DNA of 64,000 bases from Trileptium ribeirensis (taxonomy: Eukaryota; Nematoda; Enoplea; Enoplida; Thoracostomopsidae): positions 26,970 through 90,969 of the forward strand of contig JASANE010005277.1 of NCBI GenBank assembly GCA_030248225.1. Reading direction: 5' to 3'. The notes below the pieces were generated by a model. The model searched no databases, had not been told where the DNA came from, and saw only the letters and a list, made by a program, of their open reading frames with translations. Below, in pieces: positions 23,513 to 34,255 of this stretch; positions within the stretch are counted from its first letter, which is position 1; every line of letters begins with the position of its first letter. Position numbers and translations under genes: made by a program.

Positions 23513-23984
23513 ACTTTGATTTATTCACATACACAAGAGTAATTTGTAACACTAATACTTCTAAAACTAGGCATGCAGTTGTAAAATCCGTATTGAATGA
23601 TTTGGCATTAAAATTATTGAACACCATGGCATTTCTTCTAATTATCTTGAATTGATATTCGACCAGATCTGTTACTTTAGCGAGCAAAAAATTAGAGCCA
23701 AGTCTCAAACTAAAGTTAGCAAACAATATTTAGTTTTCTATTTCAAAAAGAAACTTTGCGACAGACAAACTATTCAAAATGCAAATTTCACATATTATAT
23801 CAACATGACTGTATGTATAAAGGACGTTCATTTATCAATTCTCAGCTTAAACATGGTGTTAACGTGGATTTTAAAAGAATACATTATGATGATAGACTTC
23901 GAATTATTTTCGAAATGGTAAGGAAAATGTCGATTCTATCAAAATCTTATTTTGTCTAATTTTAAAAAAGATATGAAAAAGCAA

Positions 23985-24010
23985 TTAGGGTACATAATGT
24001 ACCCTAATTA
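23985..24010. repeat. Perfect short palindrome
   Basis: ATTAGGGTACAT, a central A, then ATGTACCCTAAT. It lies close to the inferred left end of the DNA transposon and may be part of a target or terminal structure. Confidence 0.7.
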
Positions 24011-24378
24011 TTATATGGAAAATTATATACGGGGGTTATATGGAAAAAACGCTTAACTTACATTTTAACTTTTTCGAGATATAACGAAAAATTTGTTTTT
24101 CATACTTACAGTGTACAATATTTTTGTCAAACATAGTTGGCAATAAGTGATCAGTGCATGCATGCAACATGAAAATTTCCAACATATGTTTCCGCTATAG
24201 TTAGTAGTTCGTGTCACTTAAGCCTTTTTGCCACAAAAACATATATGAAAAACAACTTAACTAGACTTAAGTGGTTTTTGCATATAATCATCAACGACAT
24301 TAATTATACTGCTTGAGGCAAAAATACGTAAGTACAGCGTAATACTAGTGAACTTAAATCTCACTTGTTGCTGTCGAT

Positions 24379-26690
24379 CTAGTCAGAGTCATTTTCATCG
24401 TTCGCTATTGCAGATACCACTTGCAAGCTCTCAAAATAACTGCGATATACTGCAGGAATAGCACCGCTTCGGACCAACTGCATGAGATCGGCCTTTTTGC
24501 TTGCCGACACTTGCAAAGCTGAGTTGTAGGCAAGCAAGAGTGTTACGTCTTTGATACTGCACCGTGCTGACAAACGAGTTTTCCGGCTATTAACTGGTTG
24601 AAGTTCGATTGTTTTAAATTCTTCATTAAAATCGATTTTATAAAATATTTGATGAGGAAATTTCTTCATGTAGCGAAAACATTTTACCTTTAGCCAACTG
24701 ACCTTTTCGTTGTCGCTGTTAAGACATCTGTTTTCGACAACGGCCACAGATAATGCCTTCAAATCATAAATGCAATCTTGATTCATGTGGTGAACGATGT
24801 ACGGATTTTTCCGACGACCGAGCTTTATAACATTATCCCATTCGTATGGAGTAAACACCTGAAGTAGTTCAGCTGCTGCAGCGATTGCTTTGTGCATTCA
24901 GTCACATTCCATCTGGCTGTGAGCAGGTTCCAAGTATTTCTGTTCAATAATTTCAAGGTTCGAGCTTGATTTGACAACTAGATGGAGCAAACCAACAGAA
25001 AGATGAATATTTCCATTTTGATCGCTGCATGTATATATCGGAATAAATGCAGAGCTGTTTTACGGTGGCAGGAAGACTTTTGATGTAAGCAATTAAACAC
25101 GATCCAATGTCATTCGCTCCACGACGAGCAACAGTTTCATCCCAAACATAGCAACGACCCTCGTTATTGTGCTCTTCATACACAGTAAAATTGTAAACGT
25201 CAAGTTTTCTCTTATAATAAAAGAGGCTAACTGGCGAACGTGGAGTGGGCAGAACTGCTTGCAAATCTACAGTTACGCATCGGTATAAATCTGGAATCCT
25301 ACAACACTCGGCTTTGTCATTGTTTTTTTCATCCACGCCTCTTTGTTCGCGTTCCAAGTGCGTGGTCATCACTGTGTTGATATATTCCAGTCGTTCATTT
25401 ACTGGCAGAGAAAACCGCTTTTCACAAGTTGGACACCTGTCTTTCTTGGGATGGTAGAAACCAATATTGAAGTCAGTATAAAACACACGCCGATATATCT
25501 GAATATTAACGGGTTCGTGGAGGTGATCTGATTCAATTTCACGCGACCATTCGATGTATAAGTTGTAAAATTTGACAGCACTACTTATTTCAGGTTCCAA
25601 GTACTCTTTCAAATTGTCTTTCCGGGTATAGTGACTGAGAATTATGTTTAAGCTAGTAATATGGCGCCGCACGAATTCCAGTCGCTCGTCACTAGTTTTA
25701 TTTTTCGGCTGACGTCTTCCACGCTGATCAAGCACAAGGTAGTCACCTTGTGCTGATCGCCCTTTTTGTGCTGTTCTGAGAGCACTATCGCTTACCATGC
25801 CAAGAGTACTCATAAAGAGCTGTTTACAAACGCGCTTTTCCTCACCATTTTTAGCGAACCAGTAGGTGTAACATTTTTCGCGGGATTTTGTCTTTGGATC
25901 GTTCTTTGGTCGAATAATATCTGTTTGCCTTTGTCGATGCAAGAGGAATTCCATCTTCTTTTCATGTATCGCACGTTTATAGTATTCAGAACATAAGCCG
26001 CGTCGATCTTCTTCGTTAAAGTCTTCGCGCTGAAACCGACAGCTAGTACCACATCGCGCCAGCGGTTCCTTTGCAGGTTTCAACTGGCCCTTGTAATCCG
26101 CGTACTGCTCGCCAAGCGCTCGGGCTCTTTTGGTAGCGTTTCGTCGCCACTCAGTCGGTTCTGCAACACGCCGGCGTATACGGTTTATGCGTTCACGCGG
26201 ACCTTTGACACGATCAAACATTGCTAAAACTGCCTCTTCAGCGGCGCGAGCACCAGCCTTGTCGTCACCTTCATCTAAAATGTAATTACATAAAATAAAT
26301 TCTTTAAAGAAATAAATAAAATTTTTGTTATGTTTTGGGCTTATTACCACACAGTAAATTAGGTAACTGACCAAATTTCATTTTCCGTAGTGCGATGTTT
26401 ACAAAAGACAGTACGTAATACTGGGCTAGTTAAATGTTTTCGGTTATGTAAAACGGTTCTCTTCGTCTAAAATTAAAAGCTGTTTAAAATTTACTTCAGA
26501 ATCGCATTGAGTATAAACATTGCACTAGCTTACTGTTTGTTTCCATTCCATTTTCGGTTTCACTATTGTGATCACTTGAATTGTCGTTTTTATCACTATC
26601 GTTATTGTTATCGCCATTATGCGGCAAATACGCCGGATCTTCCTCTATGTCGCTTTCGTCGGTATCCCGGTCGCTGCTGTCTAACTCCAT
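24379..26690 (-). pseudogene. DDE-type transposase-like pseudogene, two exons
   Basis: Exon 1 (26690-26534) starts MELDSSDRDTDESDIEEDP, an acidic N-terminus. A 259-bp intron (GTAAGC donor, TTTTAG acceptor) joins in phase to 26274. The body carries basic sequence, then CxxC (DRCPTCEKR), DLQAVLP, YVWDETVARRGANDIG and IYSD, the pattern of an uncharacterised transposase-like family common in invertebrate genomes (from memory). A 4-bp ATAT insertion near 25040 shifts the frame just after IYSD; the sequence resumes as CSDQNGNIHL and reaches an in-frame TGA at about 24898-24900, within the conserved HSQMECD-MHKAI segment. The remainder runs to a stop at 24379. Two disabling changes; no other stops seen. 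Confidence 0.8.
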
Positions 26691-26959
26691 GATATTTCTT
26701 TATATGAATCGAAACTTCTTAAACGCCCCACTACATTATACTTGTGAAGTTTCGGTTCTGAAATACAAATTCTCGACAGGACATTCCGATTATTGAGGAG
26801 TAACCTACACAAGATGTGTTAACGGTGAATTCAGTGGATTCAATGACATTAAATCGCGGTGAATTTAATCTACAATACCGTAATTTTATTACAAATGGAT
26901 ATGTACAAATATAAACTAGACACTTGGACATTTTGGGGGACCACTAACACTTTTTCGAT

Positions 26960-27208
26960 ACAGAAACGTTATACCGAAGTAAATCAAGCATGGAAGTTGT
27001 AGCTAAATCACTTTAACAATTAAAGGGTATACACCCAACGGTACAGAACCGTTATACCGAAGTAAATCAAACATGGAAGTTGTAGCTAAATCACTTTAAC
27101 AATTAAAGGCTATACACCCAACGGTACAGAACCGTTATACCGAAGTAAATCAAACACGGAAGTTGTAGCTAAATCACTTTAACAATTAAAGGGTATACAC
27201 ACAACGGT
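26960..27208. repeat. 83-bp tandem repeat, three units
   Basis: GTTATACCGAAGTAAATCAA begins at 26968, 27051 and 27134. Units also share GGAAGTTGTAGCTAAATCAC and TATACACCCAACGGTACAGA. Few differences, so recent. Lies upstream of the transposase start (minus strand) and could sit in its promoter region. Confidence 0.92.
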
Positions 27209-27442
27209 AATAAGTGATGAATGACAGACAGTTGGTAATTTGGATTATGTAGATGACACCAATAAATGTATGAATACTGTCATTTAATTAACAATGAATT
27301 GAAAATGGTTCCAATTAAATGACTTAGCGATCGTATAAGCAAACTGGACCATAGTTTTAATACAAATTGGCAAGAGCAGACATAAATGAATGACATATAT
27401 ACTTGCTTCTGTAATAATGTTGTGAATAAAAATACTAAATAC

Positions 27443-27741
27443 CTGTATGCTGCTTCGGCGGCCACAGCTGTATCTATCATTGAGTTTAAAATCGTTTGAA
27501 CTTCGTTCGTAATATTATCGACATCATTTTTGACTGATTGCAGTAAATCTAGAATATTCGTGTGTCCGCAACACTCATCGTATTGTGAAATATGTTCCAC
27601 CGCCTTACTATATTCAATGTCAATTTTGCGTTTGGATTTTTTATTTATTTTTAGCATATTTTTCAAGTTATCATTATTGAAGCGTATTAGTGATTTACTT
27701 GGTGCCCAATTATATTTATTTTCAACCAAACCACCACACAA
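27443..27741 (-). CDS. Unassigned exon-like open frame upstream of the transposase
   Basis: Starts MCGGLVENKYNWAPSKSL and continues through KKSKRKIDIEYSKAVEHI, ECCGHTNILDLLQSVK and ITNEVQTILNSMID to a GTATTT donor at 27442. It is 299 nt, ends in phase 2 and is coiled-coil-like in the middle. It lies within the inferred transposon on the same strand as the transposase. Function unknown. Confidence 0.3.
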
Positions 27742-28739
27742 AATAATCGTTACAGTTCTTTTTCTCTAATATATTGCTGTTTCTGGATCAGAAACAATGG
27801 TCGGCCAATAGCGACCGTACCACCGAACCCAGACATAATCGTCAATTGAGAATATATGCTACATAATACACTATTTACTTATTTACGATTTAGTTAATTT
27901 TCAATCTAAAACTCTAAAATTAGAATAATACTTGGCCGTAGATACGAATTCGTTTCCACGTTTTCGTATTTACGCACCGACCAGCATCTTACTTCGTTTA
28001 AGTATTTATATATTTCATGTCACTGACATGTTGTAAAGCTTTAGAAATAGGCGATTACACCAACAAAACATTCTCAGCAATAAAATATCGTTTCAAGGCT
28101 AAAAATTTTACTGCGCACAAAACTTAAGTGCACACTGTTTTTGCTTCTCTACGGAAAACGAATATATAGCAAAACCGCTCAACATCACTAAAGTGGTTTT
28201 CCTATGCGCGGTTTTTATTGAAAAATCACGTAAGTGCCACGTACGTGTATTTGCATTATGTTGTCCATAAATAGCCGTAGTTAGGTTATTTTGTTATTTG
28301 CTAATATGTTTGTCAATTTTAAGACTTACTTGAGCGAATTTACTTTATAGCGTCAAGTTCACCGTACTTCAAAATGGTGACCAAATTTATATTTATGCAA
28401 AAAATGTCACTTAAGTATATGTGCTTTATAACCCTATTGCGACAAATTAATTGCTGAAACTAATATGCCAGACTAATATATTGATAAGTGGACCAACCAA
28501 AAAGTTACTACAATTACCAATGCTGCCAAACCGTTATTAGAGCGAGAACGATGTCATAATCTGTGGAATTTGGCTGACATGAAGAATAATTATACAATTA
28601 CATTACAAAACCTATTATAACTAATTATATTACAATAATTATACATGAAGAATAATACTTGTTTACCAATTTAACCGATAATGCAACCGAAAATTATTCG
28701 TTTATATGCAAAAATTTTACTTGAAAACAAATAGAAGAT

Positions 28740-29400
28740 GATCTGGCGACAACAACAGAAACATTTATCAGAGTGATAATCTTAGTCATACAAGTATTTG
28801 CGAACATTTAAGACGCACAGTTAAACAATTTGGTATTTCAGTTGAACCTTCTTATAATGATTGTCCCTTCATACAGAGTATACCAAGATTGCACAAACCT
28901 CCCATTACATTCAGAACAATAAAATTAGTAGCAGGAAAGCCATTCGTAAAAGACGTTCACAGAATTTTAAACTCTATATATTGAAACTAGAGCAAATTAA
29001 GATATCGCATTACTGTTTAGTAACTGTTATAGGAAGAATTTCTAGCATTAAACATTTTTGGATTATTAACAATAACGAGTCTATTACTAACATAATAATT
29101 ATTGCTTCGAGCCTAAATAATTGTCATTCTATCAACACCTATGATGTTACCACCTTACATACTACACTAGAACATGATGAAATTATTCAAAACCTAAACG
29201 AATTAATAAATTTAGTATTTAGTAATAGTAATAGCAAATAGATTGGGTTTTTAAGAGTAAACAGTAGGATTATATTTTAGGCTCATAGTAAAACATGAGT
29301 CCAACAATATATTTAGACAAAGAAGAGATAAAAGTAATGATAACAGCATTGATTAAGAACTCTTAATTTAGTTTTAGTGAAGAGCTTAACAAACAATGTA
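28740..29400 (+). pseudogene. Penelope-like reverse transcriptase fragment
   Basis: Reads FIQSIPRLHKPPITFRTI (the PKLHK-P-K-R-I block of Penelope-type RTs), then after a frame change near 28975, FWIINNNESI and YDVTTLHTTLEHDEIIQNL (the FDxSxLYTxIPHDxLI block with the first catalytic Asp region), then in a third frame SPTIYLDKEEIKVMITALI. It stops near 29400, before the catalytic AxxDD motif. At least two frameshifts: a relic. Its relation to the GIY-YIG piece 5.7 kb upstream is unknown. Confidence 0.65.
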
Positions 29401-29560
29401 TTTCGGTCGTTTTCGATTTTGGCGCAATTGGATGAATTTCAAAATTGTAAAGTTTCGATTATTTTCGATTAAACGAAATTTCGATCGATTTCGATGGAAC
29501 GAATATTCTATCCATTGCGATTTCTATCGATTTTGATCGTTTTCGATTGCACTTATTTTT
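29400..29560. repeat. TTTCGAT-rich simple-sequence patch
   Basis: Repeated TTTCGATT, TTTTCGATCG and GATCGATTTCGATGG motifs over ~160 bp with no fixed period. Not coding. Confidence 0.7.
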
Positions 29561-29589
29561 GATCGCGACTGTTGTTTAGCTCTTAAAAT

Positions 29590-29830
29590 TTCTAAATTTT
29601 AAATTATAGGACGTTGCTAAGATATAATTGCAAATGTTTATATCTTTGATGCGGCATGTGAGCCAATATAGATAACTCATTTATATTGTGACCACTTCTA
29701 CTATAAAATATTTTCATAAATTTGTTACAGATATCATCGTGGTACCCGACGTCTTAGACATGTGGCTATTAACTTCAAATTTCTAAAGACATGGGGAACT
29801 AAAAATCGTGTTTTTCATTTTTACGGTTTT
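29590..29830. repeat. Dispersed repeat R2, uninterrupted copy
   Basis: Matches the flanks of the MITE-bearing copy at 15371-15830, including GATATCATCGTGGTACCC and AAAAATCGTGT, without the 206-bp insertion. Lies ~230 bp before the second PH exon. Confidence 0.75.
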
Positions 29831-30055
29831 TCAGATCACGCCATTAGCATCGCTAAGATGCTTAGAACGTCAACTCCGGGAGGTGATTCTGGGTACATTT
29901 TATACGCTGGCGTCACAGGACATATTTCACTTTATTGCTATAATATTGTCTTTCAAATGACTTAGGAAGTCCAATTTGGACTCCTACGCGCCACAGACTA
30001 TAGGCTAGTCACACTTTTCGCCAGCACTTGAGCTCTATATGTGATTTCATTTTAG

Positions 30056-30250
30056 GGCTACGCCAAGCTACGCAGTGATGGACTACTGTGCTCGAAATAT
30101 GATCGAAGTTGCACCGCTCGAGCCTTCCTGTCCACAGGTTCCACAAGGCGCTGTGTCTTCGCTTCCGGCAAATCCTCATCTATTTCTATGTACTTTTATG
30201 CAAAACAGCCGCAGGAAACAAGTTGAAATGGTTTTCATGGCTGAAAGCGA
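30056..30250 (+). CDS. ephexin-like: Ephexin-like GEF, PH domain second exon
   Basis: Acceptor TTCATTTTAG, donor GTGAGT. It reads ATPSYAVMDYCARNMIEVA then PLEPS ... ANPHLFLCTFMQNSRRKQV and ends MVFMAESE. It matches the ephexin PH C-terminal half: (Y/F)-V-DYA-R, V-PLEP, HLFL-T-LQN, then the start of the PH helix. Phase 2 at both ends. Confidence 0.87.
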
Positions 30251-30659
30251 GTGAGTGAAACATGCTAACACATTTTTGTAACAATGGAAGGTATTGATTT
30301 GCCGCACTACGTCTGTGACAGTCCTGCATATGATTCGATTATGAAAGGGTGCTCTAAATCAGTAATAGTTATATAATTTGGTTTGACCAATATTATACTA
30401 CTAGCTAGGATTTTATCAGTGCTGTCTGAATAGTCGTATCAATAATTTTTAGTCAGTAATAGACTCAAGTAAGCCTAATAAGAAAAAGCATCCTGCTAGT
30501 CGCATGAAAAGATGTGTGGAATAATAATTCGAGCCTTATAGACAGAAATACAATCGAGTTTTTGCGAGTCCTCCGTCGCGAAATTCCCGAATAGAAATTA
30601 TTGAAGCAGCTGTTAATTCGATCGATTTGATCGAACGGGAAAATTTTCACCAACAATTC

Positions 30660-30725
30660 TCGAAAATTTAACTATAATATAGTCAAATCTATACTATAGT
30701 CAAGACTATAATATAGTCAGATATT
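30660..30725. repeat. Short CTATAATATAGTCAA-like repeats
   Basis: AACTATAATATAGTCAA, CTATACTATAGTCAA and GACTATAATATAGTCAG follow one another; each is itself near-palindromic. Confidence 0.75.
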
Positions 30726-31662
30726 ATCATGTATCCGTAATTGTAGCTCACTCGGTAACTACTGAGCTTTAATGCTTTCCTAAAACCAAATTGAGATGAA
30801 CTGCAAGCTCAACCAAACGGCAAAATATGTTTTAATACAATATGTCTGTTCAAAATGAGACACTATCTTTTGCCTTCTCGTTGAAATAAGTTTTGGTTGT
30901 AATATTTTGTCGGCAATGGCTTTCTAATTTTGCCGCATGTATTTATTTTGGTTGCATTCCGATTTCAGACAGTTTTAATTATTGAGGCAATTCCCGTAAC
31001 ACATTCGGTTACGCATTCCAAATCGAAACTACATAACTTAAGAATAGTTTGAAAACCGAGGAAAGGTCATAAATATAATTACTCGCAAAGTATGCATTCA
31101 ATGTTAAAGGAGCGGGTTGTTTTATCAGTGATGAAATTATGTATTGTGTGTTTTTGGATTGTTGCTTGCTTCGTGGAAAATATTTACTAGCATGACAGTT
31201 AACGGGCTAGCGAATTGCATTAGCAGTGGCGTTTGCGAATATTCAAAAACTGAACTACTCCAATTACGATACAGCCAAAACGATAAACTTCATCATTCCT
31301 TGTTTTACATTCCTGTTAGGAAGCTGGACGGCGGGATATTGCTATTAAAGTCAACAGGACTTTCGTCCTCCAGTATGAACTTATATTTATTCATCGCTGC
31401 TCTAAGCATTAATCTACTGTTCGCCCATATTGTTGCAATTATTATGTAAATGGTACAAGTCAGTCTTCTGTGACGTTAAAATGCCTGCATACACTTAGAG
31501 GTCGGAATATAGTACCTGTCACAAGTGACTGTCAATACATTGATAGATGTGAATATAATTTATTACAGCGAATTTTACATTTCGCAGCGCGTATCTTCGT
31601 ATAATTATTATCATTGATTTGTTCACACAGTATTTTAATTCTTTTACTCCGCTTTATTCCAG

Positions 31663-31847
31663 ATCTGACCGCGAGCGATGGCTGGAATCTTTAACGCCGC
31701 CAAAGTCTGACAACCCGAACGAACAAATTTACGCCACATGGGATTGCCCGCAATACGTTGTGCTCTACGAGTATACTGCTCAACAGGACGACGAATTGAC
31801 CCTTACCGAGGGCGAAGTTTTGAATGTGATAAGGAAATTGCCAGATG
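31663..31847 (+). CDS. ephexin-like: Ephexin-like GEF, end of PH and first half of SH3
   Basis: Acceptor TTTATTCCAG, donor GTAACT. It reads SDRERWLESLTPPKSD (end of the PH C-terminal helix; the invariant Trp is present), then YVVLYEYTAQQDDELTLTEG, the ALYDY-x5-DELSF-type SH3 start with its RT loop. It ends VIRKLPDG in phase 1, at the base of the n-Src loop, where the next exon continues with WYEGE. Confidence 0.9.
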
Positions 31848-31924
31848 GTAACTTGTTTTTGTGCCGTCATTCGGCTATGTGTATGTATATACGTAAATGG
31901 ATATTATGCGATTATATGCATACA

Positions 31925-32152
31925 TACTGTAGTCGCCAAAAATATGTGCTGTTCATTCGATGTTCGCTTGAGGTTCGTTCGATGTTCCTCTGAAAAATTT
32001 TCAAAATTTGCTTCAAAACTTGTTTAAATGTTTAGCGCGAATTTTTTTATTTTGTCCGAGAGAGGATTTGTTCGGATACTGTTATATCGTGTTCCATTTC
32101 TTTCGGCATCCGTAGATTCGGCTGTTAATAAATGCGGCAGTCATTTCTGCCG
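31925..32152. mobile_element. MITE related to family M3, diverged
   Basis: Left end TACTGTAGTCGCCAAAAATA and, reversed, right end GTGCTCGGCAGAAATGACTG recall the CAGTACTCGCCAGAAAT ends of the copy at 15570. The interior has TTCGATGTTCG and TTCGTTCGATG blocks like the TCGAAC-rich interior of M3. It starts 78 bp after the SH3 exon donor. Confidence 0.5.
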
Positions 32153-32787
32153 AGCACGTTTTGATATGCACATATAACTTGAAACGTAAGCAAGTAGTGT
32201 ATGGAAAAATCGTGAACTGTTCGGCAACGATTCGCTAATAATGCAAGATTAGCAGTTGAAATGGAGCTAATTTTATCTTGATTAGATTTCTAAAACAATT
32301 TGTTTTTATTTATGTATAGTGTCCTGTATAGGATGAATTCCTGCGTCCCAGTATCTCTGCTAAATATACAAAAAAAGTGTGGCTGCTATAATAATACGTT
32401 GTGTGGGCTTTAAACATTGGATAACCATTGTTAAATTAATCAAATCCTAGTTAATGGCGTATGCACCACCAGGTTTTTTAGCGAGCAAAATTTGCTGACT
32501 CAGACATGAAAACGTGGAAATTTTATCGCTTTGTGTATCTAGCGGATTGCGAATTACTCCTCATTGAAAATTTTAGGCTGTGTCGGTGATACCACCGAAA
32601 TGCTTTAAAATAGATTATATGTTATGATTATCCAAAACTACGGCGAAAATTTTGTATAAGGTTGTGTTGTATTGCGTTATCGTATTACGCCTATAATCGA
32701 TATATGACTAAAAACTCTGTTAACAACAGAAGGTGCATTTTCCTGCTTCACATAATTTTTTAAACAATATTGGATTTACCTCGATAG

Positions 32788-33961
32788 CAGGGAATAACCG
32801 GAACCGACATTTACCGGAACCGTCCATTTAAACCGGATCCGGAACTAGAACCGGAACCTGGTCTTCGAAATTTATATATAGTAAAACAGATGATGGAAGA
32901 AATGAAGGTATAGTGGATTTAAAATGCATTAAAATAACTTTTACATTAAAGTTAATGTATTGCGATGGTTATTGCCTTTCTGAAACTTTAAAGAGACTGA
33001 GGAAGCTAATAATGTTTATTTATCGATCAAATATGTCGGTTTTTGGACATTCAGAGCAAAAATGTCTTCCACTATACACCATTGCGTATATGCGTCAAAT
33101 CGAATGTGCTTACAAAGCTTGGAGCGTGGAATACACACTTTCGCTCTGTCTCCAGTCGCCTCCCGTTACTACACATACGTTTGTTGCATGTTCTTCTGTA
33201 GGAAACTTAAAATTATTGGTTTATATGATTCTAAGAGAAAATAATAGATAGAAGGTAATTTTCTGATCAGTGGTCAGAGACACTGTTTAGGCTATCGTTG
33301 GACAAACAGTGCCCGTCAGTTAGATCATAATGATGATAACTTTATAATCAGAATGCTATAAATGAGACACACTGTGATGCTGCTCGCACAGTTTCAATAA
33401 ATACAGTTCATGGCCAAGAAAGCAGTTTCTAGCTGCGTTACAGATAACGTTAGTTTTCTTCAATTTAAGCTGATTTACCAAGTTTACCAGCGCACTGGCG
33501 GGTGCTTGCCGCAATTTATGTTAGCCAAGCATACCCTAAGTACTTCTGCGTAAGCCATACTCTGTTACCGAGTTGGACCGGTTTAATTCAAACGTATCCC
33601 ACAGATTTCTGGATGTGTAAATTAGCTGCTACAAGCATCGACCTGGCTTTGATTTAACAAACTCCTGCAGGTTATTATGAAAAATTCCTGCTCAAATTAT
33701 GTGCCCTACTTACGTTTCACACGACCAATTGGTTAGTTAATATTTTCTTTTGCTTGGTTGTATTGGAGCTTGATCATTCTATATGATCATCAATATATAT
33801 TACATATGTTTAGATTACAGGATGAAGCAAAAACGTGGAAAATTGCAAACAAATTTTTTAAACCGGAATTCCGGTTCCCGTATGGTTTTTGCCCTTTGCC
33901 GGAACCGCAACCGGAACACGATTTTCGCCGGAACCGGAACTTGAATTCCGGTTACTCACTG
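32788..33961. mobile_element. hAT-type non-autonomous element, complete, 1,174 bp
   Basis: Flanked by a perfect 8-bp duplication CTCGATAG (32780-32787 and 33962-33969). Ends are CAGGGAATAACCGGAACC and, reversed, CAGTGAGTAACCGGAATT; both ends are rich in CCGGAACC/CCGGTT repeats. CAG termini with an 8-bp target duplication identify the hAT superfamily (family knowledge). No transposase frame is visible. Related copies: 2533-2785 and 46640-49416. Confidence 0.92.
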
Positions 33962-34255
33962 CTCGATAGTACTATTGAGCCATGAACGGGTAGTTTTCAG
34001 ACATTTAATACATAGTATTTCTTAATTTCACACGTTAACGTAATGATGGAGCCGGTGGCAACCGCTGAAAAGACGACAAGCTCTTGGCAAAGCTTAAGAC
34101 AGGACTGTACACCTATTTTAGATGGACTATATCATATTAATTTATACAAATCTCATTTGAGTTGGTTTTTCAGAAAAAACAGAAGCTCTCAGCATCTATT
34201 AAATATAATCGCGTTCAATGAATTTTGAATTCCAAGGTTAAATAAATTTTCAGAA

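Larger units (their letters stand above)
24031..28441 (-). mobile_element. DNA transposon with decayed transposase (boundaries inferred)
   Basis: The left end region GGGGTTATATGG...CTTAACTTACATTTT pairs imperfectly with the reversed right end AGGGTTATAAAG...CTTAAGTGACATTTT. Both subterminal regions (24040-24330 and 28120-28420) carry scattered copies of ACTTAAGTG next to TTTTTGC, a layout typical of transposase-binding subterminal repeats. The transposase pseudogene and a second open frame lie between. No target-site duplication was identified, so the ends are approximate. Confidence 0.45.

Noticed and set aside
23415..23726. Phe-rich 103-residue minus-strand frame
   Set aside because: Arises from the poly-A tract; no protein-like composition.
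25245..26052. Short frames opposite or out of frame with the transposase
   Set aside because: Shadows of the transposase-like coding sequence on the minus strand.
31144..31449. 101-residue plus-strand frame in the PH-SH3 intron
   Set aside because: No motif, out of phase with the GEF, and AT-rich hydrophobic text typical of chance frames.
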